A stretch of DNA of 64,000 bases from CAYRUZ01 sp964427895 (GTDB lineage Bacteria > Patescibacteriota > Gracilibacteria > Peribacterales > Peribacteraceae). The notes beneath the pieces were generated by a model that had not been told where the DNA came from, searched no databases, and saw nothing but the letters and a program-made list of their open reading frames with translations. A program made the translations under genes and the position numbers. This document shows positions 41,427-51,478 of the stretch, piece by piece (position 1 is the stretch's first letter; each line of letters begins with the position of its first letter). Location of the stretch: NCBI GenBank assembly GCA_964427895.1, contig CAYRUZ010000002.1:105291-169290 (forward strand), read 5' to 3'.

Positions 41427-42200
41427 ATGCGCGTCTGCGACGCACTCAAAGGCCCTCTTGCGCCTACCGACAGCGAAATCCTTCTCGCATGCGTCCTGCA
41501 GTGCGACCGGACGCGGTTGTTCGCCCATCCCGAGCAAGAGCTGTCCGAGGAAGAAGAAAGACGATTCTGCGCGTACCGCGCGCGACGCGAGAAGGGCGAA
41601 CCCGTCGCGTACATCGTGGGGCAGAAGGAATTTTACGGCACTACATTTTTCGTGGATTCCTCGGTGCTGATTCCGCGTCCGTCGACCGAGGCGCTCGTGG
41701 AAGAGGCCATTGCCTATCTGCGACATCCGTCAGACGTCGTGCGCGACGTCGAACCCTCGGTTGTCGTGTGGGTGCACGCGCAACACAACGAAAAGGCGAC
41801 GCGCATCGTTGATGTCGGAACCGGCAGCGGCATCATCGCATGCGCGCTTGCAGACAAAACGCACCTTCCCGTCATTGCTACGGACGTGAGCGATGCGGCG
41901 CTGAACATCGCGCAAAAGAATATCGAGGCACACGCTCTCCGCGATCTCGTCGAATTGCGCGTTGGCTCGCTGCTAGAACCGGTGAAAGGCATACGTGATC
42001 CTTTTCTGCTCGTCTCCAATCCGCCCTACGTCCCGACCACCTTCAAGCTCGCCGGGGACACGACCTTCGAACCCAGACAGGCGCTCTTTGGCGGGGAAGA
42101 CGGCGGCGATCTCGTGCGCGCCCTCGTGGAACAAGCAACGATGCACCCCTATTGCGTCGGGTGGGTCATCGAGTGCCGCCCGGAACACGCGGTAAAGTGA
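41427..42200 (+). CDS. prmC: Peptide chain release factor N5-glutamine methyltransferase (PrmC/HemK)
   Basis: A 257-residue SAM-dependent methyltransferase, a little shorter than the usual 275-285. The N-terminal helical domain is followed by EFYGTTFFVDSSVLIPRPSTEALVEEA, the SAM site DVGTGSG (129-135) and the catalytic NPPY (198-201). It methylates the GGQ glutamine of release factors. The C-terminus ends soon after the fold, with a short GWVIECRPEHA strand. TATCAT six bases before the ATG indicates a leaderless message. Confidence 0.88.
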   Translation: MRVCDALKGPLAPTDSEILLACVLQCDRTRLFAHPEQELSEEEERRFCAYRARREKGEPVAYIVGQKEFYGTTFFVDSSVLIPRPSTEALVEEAIAYLRHPSDVVRDVEPSVVVWVHAQHNEKATRIVDVGTGSGIIACALADKTHLPVIATDVSDAALNIAQKNIEAHALRDLVELRVGSLLEPVKGIRDPFLLVSNPPYVPTTFKLAGDTTFEPRQALFGGEDGGDLVRALVEQATMHPYCVGWVIECRPEHAVK

Positions 42201-42201
42201 C

Positions 42202-43089
42202 TTACTTCTCGCTCTCGCCCCAACGCAACTTGCTTCGAAGTGTGGCGAAATACGCGTCTTTTTTCCGTCGCAGGAATTTAATGGCGTGCGGCTTGCTGTG
42301 CGCTCTGATGATGTCGCGCGGCTCAAGACCGATGACGGTTTGCCCGTCGAGTGTGAGATTCACGTCGGTGTCGATCGACGACCCGCTTTTCGGGGCAACT
42401 TGCACGTCGATCGTTTGCGTCGCAGGAATGACGAGCGGTTTTTGGCTGAAACTGTACGGATTGAGCGGCGTGAGGATGACCGCCGAAAGCAATGGATGGA
42501 CGATCGGTCCTCCTGCCGCCAGCGAATAAGCCGTGGAACCCGTCGGGGTCGCGATAATGAGTCCGTCAGACCGGAAGGTGGTGAGCGGTTCATCGTCGAT
42601 GGACGCGCGCAAGTACAGCAAACGGGCAATGGAGCCCTGCGCGATAACGGCTTCGTTCAGTACGAGACCGCTGTGGATTTTTTTCCCGTCGCGTACGACG
42701 TCGATATGCAAGAGAGAGCGCTGCTCGATGACGGCGTCACCCTTAAGCAGCAACGGAATCACGTCGGCCGCCTCTTCAAAATGCACTTCGGACAGGAAGC
42801 CGATATTCCCTCGGTTCACGCCGAGAATCGGCACTTCGCGATTGGTCAGCTCGCGCACGGCGCGCAGAATCGTGCCGTCGCCGCCGACGACGATGAGCAA
42901 ATCGATGTCGTCGGTATTGTCGTAGCGCGGAAGATTATCGGCGCTCGGCAGATTTTTGCAGCGTCTCGCATCGACACACAGATGCGCGCCGGCTTTCTCG
43001 ACGACGCGGATGATCTGCTGCACCACCTCGTCTTTGTGGCTGAGGCCGGTCTTCACCGTGAGGCCGATGTGCTTGTACTTGAGTTTCAT
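42202..43089 (-). CDS. nadK: NAD kinase
   Basis: A 295-residue ATP-NAD kinase. GGDG is at 69-72 with the following GTILRAVRE, the second motif is ILGVNRGNIGFLSE, then LNEAVI and the glycine-rich SDGLIIATPTGSTAYSLAAGGP. It phosphorylates NAD to NADP. Its ATG overlaps the stop of the upstream glycosyltransferase (ATGA), so the two are translationally coupled. It ends one base from prmC on the other strand. Confidence 0.95.
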   Translation of the reverse strand: MKLKYKHIGLTVKTGLSHKDEVVQQIIRVVEKAGAHLCVDARRCKNLPSADNLPRYDNTDDIDLLIVVGGDGTILRAVRELTNREVPILGVNRGNIGFLSEVHFEEAADVIPLLLKGDAVIEQRSLLHIDVVRDGKKIHSGLVLNEAVIAQGSIARLLYLRASIDDEPLTTFRSDGLIIATPTGSTAYSLAAGGPIVHPLLSAVILTPLNPYSFSQKPLVIPATQTIDVQVAPKSGSSIDTDVNLTLDGQTVIGLEPRDIIRAHSKPHAIKFLRRKKDAYFATLRSKLRWGESEK

Positions 43090-44162
43090 CAACGGACGAG
43101 TGCCGGAACGGACAGGAAAAGATCGACCGTACGCTTCCACGAATAGTCTTTTGCCTTCTCACGACCCTTTTCGCGAAGCTTTTCGCGCAAATGCTCGTCG
43201 TTGATCAGCTGATGCAGGCCCTCGGCAATCGCCGAAACACTCTCGGGATCAACCACCATCGACGCATCTTTGGCCACCTCCGCCAGACTTCCGCGGTTTG
43301 ACGTGAGGACCGGCACGCCGTGCTGCATGGCATCGAGCACGGGTAGGCCGAATCCCTCATACAGAGACGGCAAGGCGAAAATGGTCGCGTTCTGGAAAAG
43401 AATCGACAGTGCGTCACCCCTCACGTAATCCATCCACTCAACGCCGGCAGTGGCGGCAGCCAACGCGACGATTTCGTCATCAAACCACCCGCGTCCTCCC
43501 GCCAACACCAAGCGCCACTTTTTTCTCGTAGCGGCATCGAGCGATGCATAGGCGCGAATGAGACGAAGTTGGTTTTTGCGCGGACACAGGGTGCCGACAC
43601 AGAGGATCGTCCGTCCGTCCGGCGTGGCATTATGGGGGGCCACCCTGGTCGGTCCGGAATAAATCGCCGTCACGCTCTTCGACGTGAGCACTGGATACCG
43701 CAAGAGAAGGTCGTCACGCGTCGTCTCGCTCACCGTACAAACGTGCAAAGCATTCCTGCAGGCACGTTTGAGCGTGAGCCGCTCGATAAACGTCGCTCGC
43801 GGATCGTGGTGTTCGCCGCGGAAAGCGATGAGGTCGTGCACGATGGGAATGGAAGGCACGCGCATCGAGGCGATGGACGGAACGATGTAACTCGTCGGGC
43901 TCACGTACGCATCCACGCCCGTGCTGCGCTGCAGCAATCGCGCAACAGCGATGTGCCAACGGAATCCATGCTTTTGAGGGGAAAGCACGCGGACACCCTT
44001 TTCCGACACCGCGGACGACCACTCGTCCGGCAGCGGCGCGTTGGTGCAGAGCGTCAGAGTGAGATTGCGCTTCAGTAACTCACTCACGAAGCCGTACGTC
44101 CATTGCCCTTTCCCCGTTCGCTCGGCGTTGCATGCCTCGCGTACGTCAATGGCCAAATGCAT
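43089..44162 (-). CDS. Glycosyltransferase, GT4-type
   Basis: A 357-residue GT-B enzyme with the usual features: IDVREACNAERTGKGQWTYGFV at the N-terminus, ILCVGTLCPRKNQLRLIRAYA and the donor motif EGFGLPVLDAMQHGVPVLTSN. It is coupled to the downstream NAD kinase by a 4-base overlap. TAGACT (44169-44174, minus) is exactly six bases before the ATG. A surface glycan role is likely. Confidence 0.88.
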   Translation of the reverse strand: MHLAIDVREACNAERTGKGQWTYGFVSELLKRNLTLTLCTNAPLPDEWSSAVSEKGVRVLSPQKHGFRWHIAVARLLQRSTGVDAYVSPTSYIVPSIASMRVPSIPIVHDLIAFRGEHHDPRATFIERLTLKRACRNALHVCTVSETTRDDLLLRYPVLTSKSVTAIYSGPTRVAPHNATPDGRTILCVGTLCPRKNQLRLIRAYASLDAATRKKWRLVLAGGRGWFDDEIVALAAATAGVEWMDYVRGDALSILFQNATIFALPSLYEGFGLPVLDAMQHGVPVLTSNRGSLAEVAKDASMVVDPESVSAIAEGLHQLINDEHLREKLREKGREKAKDYSWKRTVDLFLSVPALVR

Positions 44163-44168
44163 GCGCGC

Positions 44169-44201
44169 AGTCTACTGCAAGAGCGCTTGTTCTGCTACGA
44201 T
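44169..44201. promoter_or_regulatory. Divergent -10 elements for the GT gene (minus) and the 193-aa membrane gene (plus)
   Basis: TAGACT at 44169-44174 on the minus strand has a six-base gap to the glycosyltransferase ATG. TACGAT at 44196-44201 on the plus strand has a seven-base gap to the ATG at 44209. Confidence 0.5.
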
Positions 44202-44208
44202 CGGGTCC

Positions 44209-44790
44209 ATGCTGAATCGTTTGCAGCGAGCGCTGTCGCTCTTGGAACTGGAGGAACGCATTCTCAACGGAGGCGCCCTCGTGACCGCCATCGGCGTGTT
44301 TCTGCCATGGATGTCCGGCGAATGGCTGGGAGGGGAGGACGTGACGTACACGGGACTGGGATTTTTCACGTCGTTCCTCGGCTTGGCCGTCCTCCTGCTG
44401 CACCTGTTCATTTTGGCCGTCACCGTGGTTCCCTTGGCGGGAGGCCCGATCATCATCAAGCGCAAATACATTCACATGGTGCGATTGGTGTGTGCGTGCC
44501 AGGCGGCCATTCTGGCTCTTGCGTCGCTCTCGGTTCTCACGAAAGTGACCCTGGAATTCACGCGCATCGAAGTGCGTTTCGGACTGTACGTCACGATTAT
44601 CGGCAGCCTCATCACCGCGCTCTACGCATTCCTGCAGTGGCAGGAACAGCGCCGCAGCGAAGTACGCGAGTTCTTCCACCATCCGGAGGATCCGCAGGTC
44701 GTCGTGCAGGAGAAAGATTCGCGCGTACCGCCCCCGCCCCCGCCTCCTCCTCCGCCCGCTCCGAAGGCGGAAGAGCACCATCTGCGCTGA
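44209..44790 (+). CDS. Four-helix membrane protein with polyproline tail
   Basis: A 193-residue protein. A short cytoplasmic helix (LLELEERILNGGALVTA) leads into four hydrophobic segments (about 23-35, 48-70, 90-110 and 122-140). The cytoplasmic tail is charged and contains ten consecutive prolines near the end, followed by APKAEEHH. No family recognised. The start at 44209 is supported by TACGAT seven bases upstream. The next small charged gene is 43 bases downstream but has its own -10. Confidence 0.68.
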   Translation: MLNRLQRALSLLELEERILNGGALVTAIGVFLPWMSGEWLGGEDVTYTGLGFFTSFLGLAVLLLHLFILAVTVVPLAGGPIIIKRKYIHMVRLVCACQAAILALASLSVLTKVTLEFTRIEVRFGLYVTIIGSLITALYAFLQWQEQRRSEVREFFHHPEDPQVVVQEKDSRVPPPPPPPPPPAPKAEEHHLR

Positions 44791-44821
44791 AAAATGCAGC
44801 CATTCGGCAGCGTGAGCCTGC

Positions 44822-44827
44822 TATACT
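44822..44827 (+). promoter_or_regulatory. -10 element of the 132-aa gene, leaderless geometry
   Basis: TATACT ends exactly six bases before the ATG at 44834. Confidence 0.5.
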
Positions 44828-44833
44828 TCCTGC

Positions 44834-45232
44834 ATGGACGACGTAGTTCCTCCTTCCACCGACGCTCCTGCCCCTTCGGCGAACGGCCCCTATAAGGACG
44901 ATGATTTGGTGTACGTCGATCCGGAATCGCGCACGGTCGTGGGCCGCGTGGAATGGAGCAACACCGGACGTCCCAAGTCCCTCGAACGGCCGTCGAAGGT
45001 CGTCGAGGAGGACGATGACGACGGCAAGGAGAAGGCGAGTGCCAACCCGAAAGACAAGGGCAAACGCGGTGGCCGGCCCATGCGCAAGCCGCGTGTCCGC
45101 TACTACCCGTGGGGAACGTACCGCTCGATGAAGAAGCTGTTTAAGATCGAAGGAAAAGTGCCGGAGGTGCGCGGAAACGCCACGCTCGACGACGTGCTGC
45201 CGAAAGCCCTCAACGAGGCTTTCTGGGATTAA
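44834..45232 (+). CDS. Hypothetical charged protein, 132 aa
   Basis: A soluble, low-complexity N-terminal half (Pro/Ala, then the acidic run EEDDDDGKEK and Lys-rich KDKGKRGGRP) and a more ordered C-terminal half (VRYYPWGTYRSMKKLFKIEGK, then DVLPKALNEAFWD). No family recognised; a nucleic-acid or polymer-binding role is possible from the basic patch. It overlaps the convergent mraY end by four bases. Confidence 0.62.
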   Translation: MDDVVPPSTDAPAPSANGPYKDDDLVYVDPESRTVVGRVEWSNTGRPKSLERPSKVVEEDDDDGKEKASANPKDKGKRGGRPMRKPRVRYYPWGTYRSMKKLFKIEGKVPEVRGNATLDDVLPKALNEAFWD

Positions 45233-46302
45233 AGCACCATCGCGTTGCCCGTGATCGCGACGATCACGCCGAGCCCCGCGCAGAATGCGCCGAGGATCCA
45301 CATGCGCATGGTCACTTTGCTTTCACCCCAACCGAGCGCTTCGAAGTGGTGATGGATCGGAGCGGCGATGAAAACCTTTTTCCCGCCGCGCAGTTTCTTG
45401 CTGCTCAGCTGGATGATGACCGACAGCATTTCAATCACGTAAACGATGCCGATGAGGGGCAAAACCAGCACCTGGTCGGTCATAAGCGCTATGACGCCGA
45501 GCGCTCCTCCCAAGGCGAGCGAACCGGTGTCGCCCATGAAGAAAATGGCCGGGGGAACGTTGTGCCACAGGAAAGCGGCGATGGCCCCGACGGCAACGGC
45601 GCAGAACGCGCACAGGATGTAGAGGCCCGTGAGATACGCAATGATGCCGAACGCGCCAAAGGAGATCACGAGGAGTCCGCCCGCGAGTCCATCCAATCCG
45701 TCGGTGAAGTTCACCGCGTTCGCCGTTCCCGTAATGATGAACATGAATAGCGGGATGTACCACACGCCGAGGAAGATCTTTCCGTAGTAGGGAATGTGGA
45801 TGGAATCGATGTCCAGCTTGAAGTAGAACCACAAGCCTCCGAGCAAGCTGATGATGAGCAACGAAGCGATCTTCGGCAGTGCGTTCAATCCCGCCTTTTT
45901 TCCCACGCCGCGAATATTGAGGTAATCGTCGACCGCGCCGAGGAGACCCAAACCGACAAGCATCATCAGCGGCAAATACACCTGACCGCGCTGCAGGAGC
46001 GAGTGTTCGACGATGCCGAGGTATGAGAAGAGGCGCGACACGGCGATCGTTATGAGCATCGATCCCCAGATGAGGATTCCGCCCATCGTCGGGGTGCCGT
46101 GTTTGTTCTCATGGTACTGCCGGAACACGGTCGGGTCCTTTCCGTCGATGGTCTGGACGCGCAATTGCTTGCCGACTTTGTTGAAGCGCAGGAAGGAAAC
46201 AAACCACGGCGTGAAGGCCAAGGCGATTCCGAACGCGAAAACGGCGTAACCAAGAATGGCCAGGAGAGGAATCTCCGGACGGGGCGGCAGTGTGTCGAAC
46301 AT
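45229..46302 (-). CDS. mraY: Phospho-N-acetylmuramoyl-pentapeptide transferase
   Basis: A 357-residue polytopic enzyme (about ten helices) with MraY motifs: the KHGTPTMGG segment, GAVDDYLNIRG (catalytic aspartates), NFTDGLDGLAGGL and a C-terminal PIHHHFEALGW. It makes lipid I for peptidoglycan, so the organism builds its own wall precursors. The gene lies 9 bases after dnaB on the same strand, outside a normal mur cluster. Confidence 0.96.
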   Translation of the reverse strand: MFDTLPPRPEIPLLAILGYAVFAFGIALAFTPWFVSFLRFNKVGKQLRVQTIDGKDPTVFRQYHENKHGTPTMGGILIWGSMLITIAVSRLFSYLGIVEHSLLQRGQVYLPLMMLVGLGLLGAVDDYLNIRGVGKKAGLNALPKIASLLIISLLGGLWFYFKLDIDSIHIPYYGKIFLGVWYIPLFMFIITGTANAVNFTDGLDGLAGGLLVISFGAFGIIAYLTGLYILCAFCAVAVGAIAAFLWHNVPPAIFFMGDTGSLALGGALGVIALMTDQVLVLPLIGIVYVIEMLSVIIQLSSKKLRGGKKVFIAAPIHHHFEALGWGESKVTMRMWILGAFCAGLGVIVAITGNAMVL

Positions 46303-46311
46303 GTCGAAAGC

Positions 46312-47661
46312 TTAGGCGCCGCCGTGGGACTTGTCGATATCGTAGAAACGCATCTGTTCCTTCTTGAACATGAGCTCCACGCGTCCCGTGGGTCCGTTGC
46401 GGTGCTTGCGGATGTAGATGTCCGTGGCGCCGGGACGGCTGCTGTCTTCTTCGTAGTAATCCTCGCGATACATCATGAAGACCATGTCCGCGTCTTGTTC
46501 GATGGATCCGGAGTCGCGCAGGTCGGAGAGCTGGGGAATGTTTCCGGGGCGCGTCTCCACGGCGCGAGAAAGCTGCGAGAGCGCGATGACCGGTACGCGC
46601 AGTTCGCGGGCGATCTGCTTGAGCGCACGGGAGATTTCCGAGATTTCCTGCACGCGGTTGCCCGCGTAGCTGGCGTTGCCCGTACTCATCAGCTGCAAGT
46701 AGTCGACGATGATCAGGTCGAGGCCGTGTTCCATCTGCAGGCGGCGGGCCTTCGTACGGAATTCGGGAATGGAGGACACCACGGAATCGTCGATGAAGAT
46801 GTTCGCCTTCGCCAACTCGTCCATGATCGGCCCCATGTTCTGGAAGTCGCTGTCGTCGAGTTTGCCGCGCTGGAGTTTCCAGGAATCCACGCCGAGCATC
46901 GACGCGAAGAGGCGGTCAACCAACTGCTCCTTGCTCATTTCCAGCGAGAAGATGCCGACGGTCTTGCGATACTTGATGGCCGAGTTTTGCGCAATATTCA
47001 GAGCAAAAGCCGTCTTTCCCATGGACGGACGGGCGGCGATGATCACGAGATCGCTCGGCTGGAACCCGGACGTCTTGATATCAATGGAGTGGAACCCGCT
47101 CGGCACGCCCTTCACAAGATTGTCATCCTTCGCCTCGTGCAATTCCGCAAACTTTTCGTAGCGCGCGTCGAGAATCTCGCGCACATGGATGAACTTGTCC
47201 TTCAAAAACGCATTCGTGATGGAGAAGATCGTCTTTTCCACTTCGTCGAGCAGCTCTGGTACCGGGCGATCGACTTCGTACCCAAGACCTGTGATCTTCC
47301 GGCCTGCATCGATGATGTTGCGATGAACAGCCTTCGCTTTGACGATCTGTCCGTACTGGTAGATGTGTGACGACGTGGGGATCGACGAGGCCAGATCGGC
47401 AAGGAAGGCGCTGCCGCCGATCTCCTGGATCTTTTTCACGTCGGAGAGTTTGTTCGCGACCGTCACGAAATCGATCGGCTCGTGCTGTTGATAGAGATCG
47501 AACACCGCCTGGAACACGATGCGGTACGTCGGATCGTAAAAATCCTCCGGCTTGAGGAAGTCCGAAATCTTGATAATGGCTTCCGGATCAAGCAAAAGCG
47601 CTCCTAGCACCGTACGCTCGGCTTCGGGCGAATGCGGTGGTGCTTCGAGAAGCGACATCAA
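46312..47661 (-). CDS. dnaB: Replicative DNA helicase DnaB
   Basis: A 449-residue helicase. The N-terminal DnaB domain (PHSPEAERTVLGALLLDPEA) and the RecA-like motor with Walker A ARPSMGKTAFALN, FSLEMSKEQLV, DYLQLMS and the QLSRAVE arginine-finger region are all intact. No intein is present. The leader contains CCCCTCCCCC 7 bases upstream of the ATG. A DciA-type loader is encoded near 38.6 kb. Confidence 0.96.
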   Translation of the reverse strand: MMSLLEAPPHSPEAERTVLGALLLDPEAIIKISDFLKPEDFYDPTYRIVFQAVFDLYQQHEPIDFVTVANKLSDVKKIQEIGGSAFLADLASSIPTSSHIYQYGQIVKAKAVHRNIIDAGRKITGLGYEVDRPVPELLDEVEKTIFSITNAFLKDKFIHVREILDARYEKFAELHEAKDDNLVKGVPSGFHSIDIKTSGFQPSDLVIIAARPSMGKTAFALNIAQNSAIKYRKTVGIFSLEMSKEQLVDRLFASMLGVDSWKLQRGKLDDSDFQNMGPIMDELAKANIFIDDSVVSSIPEFRTKARRLQMEHGLDLIIVDYLQLMSTGNASYAGNRVQEISEISRALKQIARELRVPVIALSQLSRAVETRPGNIPQLSDLRDSGSIEQDADMVFMMYREDYYEEDSSRPGATDIYIRKHRNGPTGRVELMFKKEQMRFYDIDKSHGGA

Positions 47662-47737
47662 AACAGGGGGAGGGGCCCTTCATTCTGCACTGCATGCCCG
47701 GCACATACCAGTGGATACACTGTGGAAAACTTCCGGA

Positions 47738-48259
47738 TTATTTGTGGAGAGACTGTGCAAACTTCAGCAGTGCATACCCGCTGAGGACGTGCGTCGGCGT
47801 CTGTGCGTTGATGATGTCCATAGCCTCTTCCAACGCCATTTCATGCACTTCGATCAACTCCGAGTCGTCTTGGGGCAGGGGATCTTTGACAAGATCGCGT
47901 CCGATGTAGATATGGTTCTTGAAGACGAACGACTCCGAGTAGAAGCAGGTGTGAAAATGTTCGAGGTGATCGGCACGAAATCCGGTTTCTTCACGAAGTT
48001 CGCGTTGCGCCGCCAGCGCCAAGTCCACATCTTCGGGCTTATCCGCCTTCCCGCTGGGCAACATCCAGACGTACTGGCCCAAAAACGGGCGGTATTCCCG
48101 AATGAGGAGAATCCGCCCGGGTGACGGGATGGCGATCACCTGAACGCTGTCGGCGCGGTGGATCCGCAGCTCCTCCTTCACCCGACCGTCGGGGAGGGGG
48201 GCGGAATCCACCGTGACGCGCCAGCCGCGTTCGTTGAGGAGTTCGCGCAATTCCGCCAT
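47738..48259 (-). CDS. Nudix hydrolase (ADP-ribose pyrophosphatase-like)
   Basis: A 173-residue Nudix protein. The Nudix box is GKADKPEDVDLALAAQRELREETGF, with the REXXEE core intact. It begins three bases after the recA stop on the same strand, so it is co-transcribed with recA. The N-terminal beta strands (VTVDSAPLPDGRVKEELRIHRADSVQVIAI) resemble ADP-ribose/NDP-sugar hydrolases. The exact substrate is not determinable. Confidence 0.85.
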   Translation of the reverse strand: MAELRELLNERGWRVTVDSAPLPDGRVKEELRIHRADSVQVIAIPSPGRILLIREYRPFLGQYVWMLPSGKADKPEDVDLALAAQRELREETGFRADHLEHFHTCFYSESFVFKNHIYIGRDLVKDPLPQDDSELIEVHEMALEEAMDIINAQTPTHVLSGYALLKFAQSLHK

Positions 48260-48262
48260 GGC

Positions 48263-49339
<1,077 letters not shown>

Positions 49340-49470
49340 GGTAGGGGAGGGGAACGGAGAAAGGGAGGTAAACGAACGTACACCCACTATCGACCATGGA
49401 CAGACGCACGTCAAAGAAGTGCTGTTGCGTTTCAGCGTGAACTTATGGTGTATTATCGTACACCCGTTTT

Positions 49471-50292
49471 TCAGGAGCCAACCGGAACGCAGCTTCCTGT
49501 GCTGTTTTCGAGCCCGCCGGAGACTTGGCACAGATAGCCCTCCGGACAGACGAATCCAGCGATACCTCCGCAGGAACGGCCGGCGGCATTGCCGCTGCCG
49601 GTGGTCGGAAGCGTGGTCGACGTCACATCGAACTTCACCGTGTTCACCACGCGGCGATACTTCGCCTCCAGGTCGACGCCCTTGATAGGCAGATAGCGCA
49701 GCACGAGAGTCCCGCCGTTGTAGGCGAGATACGTCACCTGCTCGCCGGTGAGCGCGTCTTCGGTGCGCACGCCGATCTTGGTGCCGACACCGATGCTGTT
49801 GCCTTGCGGAATGTCCTGCTTGGGCTCGAGCGCGACGGTCATGATAGTCACGCCGGACAACGCGTAAACGGCTTTCTTGTCTTCCAGCTTGAGCTGCCAA
49901 TCGTCCGGCACGCTGACATGGACCCCGACGGACTGCAGCGCGTCGTCGCGGGTCGAGAGACCCTTGGCCGTTGCGGCGGTGACGACGAGGACGGGGAGAT
50001 ACTGGGGATCGATATTCGCAACAAATGTCCCCTTGAAGGTAGCGCTGACACCCTCCAAGTCGCGCAGGTTGACCGTGGAACTCTCCACGAGGCAGCACTT
50101 CGAGCCGTCCGCCAGCGTGAGGAAGTGCGTGCCGCGGCGTCCGCGGGCGATCTCCGCGCGCGTGAGTACGCCGGTAAACGTCTGCTCGCCCTTGGGCAAT
50201 TCCACAGATCCTCCGCGTCCGCACGAAGCGAGGCGTGAAACAACGAGGAACAGGACGATCACGATTCCGATCAGGAGGAGGCGGCGAGGCAT
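49471..50292 (-). CDS. Membrane-anchored protein of unknown function, cysteine-rich C-terminus
   Basis: A 273-residue protein with an N-terminal hydrophobic segment (LLLIGIVIVLFLVVSRLASC), the Cys possibly a weak lipobox. A soluble beta-rich domain (about 30-225) includes FTGVLTRAEIARGRRGTHFLTLADGSKCCLV, and the end has five Cys (RSCGGIAGFVCPEGYLCQ...GSCVP). No recognised family. CACAAT lies exactly six bases before the ATG (50299-50304, minus). It probably acts outside the membrane. Confidence 0.65.
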   Translation of the reverse strand: MPRRLLLIGIVIVLFLVVSRLASCGRGGSVELPKGEQTFTGVLTRAEIARGRRGTHFLTLADGSKCCLVESSTVNLRDLEGVSATFKGTFVANIDPQYLPVLVVTAATAKGLSTRDDALQSVGVHVSVPDDWQLKLEDKKAVYALSGVTIMTVALEPKQDIPQGNSIGVGTKIGVRTEDALTGEQVTYLAYNGGTLVLRYLPIKGVDLEAKYRRVVNTVKFDVTSTTLPTTGSGNAAGRSCGGIAGFVCPEGYLCQVSGGLENSTGSCVPVGS

Positions 50293-50330
50293 GTCGCCAT
50301 TGTGCTGCCGGATCAAGAGAACGCAATACG

Positions 50331-50357
50331 AAAAAGCCGCCCTTTCGGACGGCTTTT
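50331..50357 (-). terminator. Terminator after the sigma4/HARE regulator gene
   Basis: AAAAGCCG (50332-50339) pairs with CGGCTTTT (50350-50357), with a small inner stem. On the minus strand it is followed by a T run downstream of the stop at 50378. Confidence 0.8.
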
Positions 50358-50377
50358 GATTGCAGTGTGGGGGACGA

Positions 50378-51478
50378 TTACTTCTTGCTCGAGTCGAAGG
50401 CGTACACGGCGCGTCCAACACGGACGAAGTACGGCATCTTCTGGAGGTTGAGGGAGATCGTTCCGACCTTCACCGTGCGCTGCTTGGCGACCTCGGCGAT
50501 GATCTCGCGCTTGGAGAGAGGCCCCTTCTCGGCGAGGATCTTCTCGATGACGTCGGCAACGGTGCCCGGCTCGTAGCCCCACTCCTTGAGGGCGTAGAGG
50601 CCGCGACCCACGAGAACGAACTGCGGGTAGCGGATGAGCTCGTTGTGCACGGCCTGGACCGTGACGTTCTTGTGGTCGAAGGAGGCCTCGCGGATGCGAT
50701 TGGCGATATCCATGAAGTGCAGCGGCTGGCCGGCTTTGCGCAGGATGATCTCGACCTTGTCGCGGATGGAGCGCGGGCGGACGAAGCGCCATTCGGTGAG
50801 ACCCCAACCCTCGTCGATTTCGCGAAGACGCTCATCGATGGTGAGGCTGCTGGAGATCAATTCGCGGGAAGGGATTCGGTCTTTGAAGAGGTTGAGGGCC
50901 TGGACGCCGGAGATGAGTTCATCCTCGGACATGCAGCTCTTGCGCTTCTTGAGGATCTTCACGCCGCTCTCGACGAGCAAGGAGATATCCTCCATCGCGA
51001 GGCTCTCGAGGCGCCAGAACGGCACGAAGGTGCCGCTGTGGCCGGAAGAGGCCATCTCGTTATCAATGGCAAAGGAGAGGCGCAGCACGGCTCCGTCGAG
51101 CTCGCTGCTGTTGGCCGTGCGCTTGAGGACCTGGGTGATGAGGGCGTCCTCGCGCATCACGCCACCGAACATGCGAAGCACACCCTTGGCCATCTCATTC
51201 ACCTCATTCAGACGGGTGGTGCGGACCGTGCGGCGGAGTTTGCTGAGCGCGATGCTCTCGATTTGACGGATGCGCTCGCGTGTGACCTTAAAATGCTTGC
51301 CGATCTTCTCCAGGGTCTGCTTGCTCTGTCCCTGAAGGGCGAAGCGCTTCTTAATGACCAGCGCCTCCTTCTCGGTCAAAACGAGAAACAGGTCGTCGAG
51401 CAGCGACTGCAAGTTGACGGACAGCTTAGGTGCTGCCGTAGTTGCTTGCGCGGAACTCGTGGAAGGCTGGGGGGACAT
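50378..51478 (-). CDS. Sigma-region-4 / HARE-HTH regulator, no region 2
   Basis: A 366-residue DNA-binding protein. Residues about 25-85 form a sigma-70 region 4 helix-turn-helix (LTEKEALVIKKRFALQGQSKQTLEKIGKHFKVTRERIRQIESIALSKLRR). The middle has helical winged-helix-like blocks, and two HARE-HTH/RpoE-delta-like modules occupy the C-terminal 130 residues (PLHFMDIANRIREASF and GPLSKREIIAEVAKQRTVKVGTISLNLQKMPYFVRVGRAVYAF). Sigma region 2, needed for promoter melting, is absent, so it cannot act as a sigma factor alone. It could bind -35 elements or core polymerase as a regulator. The leader is polypyrimidine (CTTCCTCTCCCCTCTTCC). Confidence 0.8.
   Translation of the reverse strand: MSPQPSTSSAQATTAAPKLSVNLQSLLDDLFLVLTEKEALVIKKRFALQGQSKQTLEKIGKHFKVTRERIRQIESIALSKLRRTVRTTRLNEVNEMAKGVLRMFGGVMREDALITQVLKRTANSSELDGAVLRLSFAIDNEMASSGHSGTFVPFWRLESLAMEDISLLVESGVKILKKRKSCMSEDELISGVQALNLFKDRIPSRELISSSLTIDERLREIDEGWGLTEWRFVRPRSIRDKVEIILRKAGQPLHFMDIANRIREASFDHKNVTVQAVHNELIRYPQFVLVGRGLYALKEWGYEPGTVADVIEKILAEKGPLSKREIIAEVAKQRTVKVGTISLNLQKMPYFVRVGRAVYAFDSSKK

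Noticed and set aside
49340..50326. In-frame upstream extension of recA giving a much longer protein
   Set aside because: The extension is Arg/Pro/His-rich, overlaps the separate 273-aa gene and has no RecA-family counterpart. The recA start at 49339 is natural.
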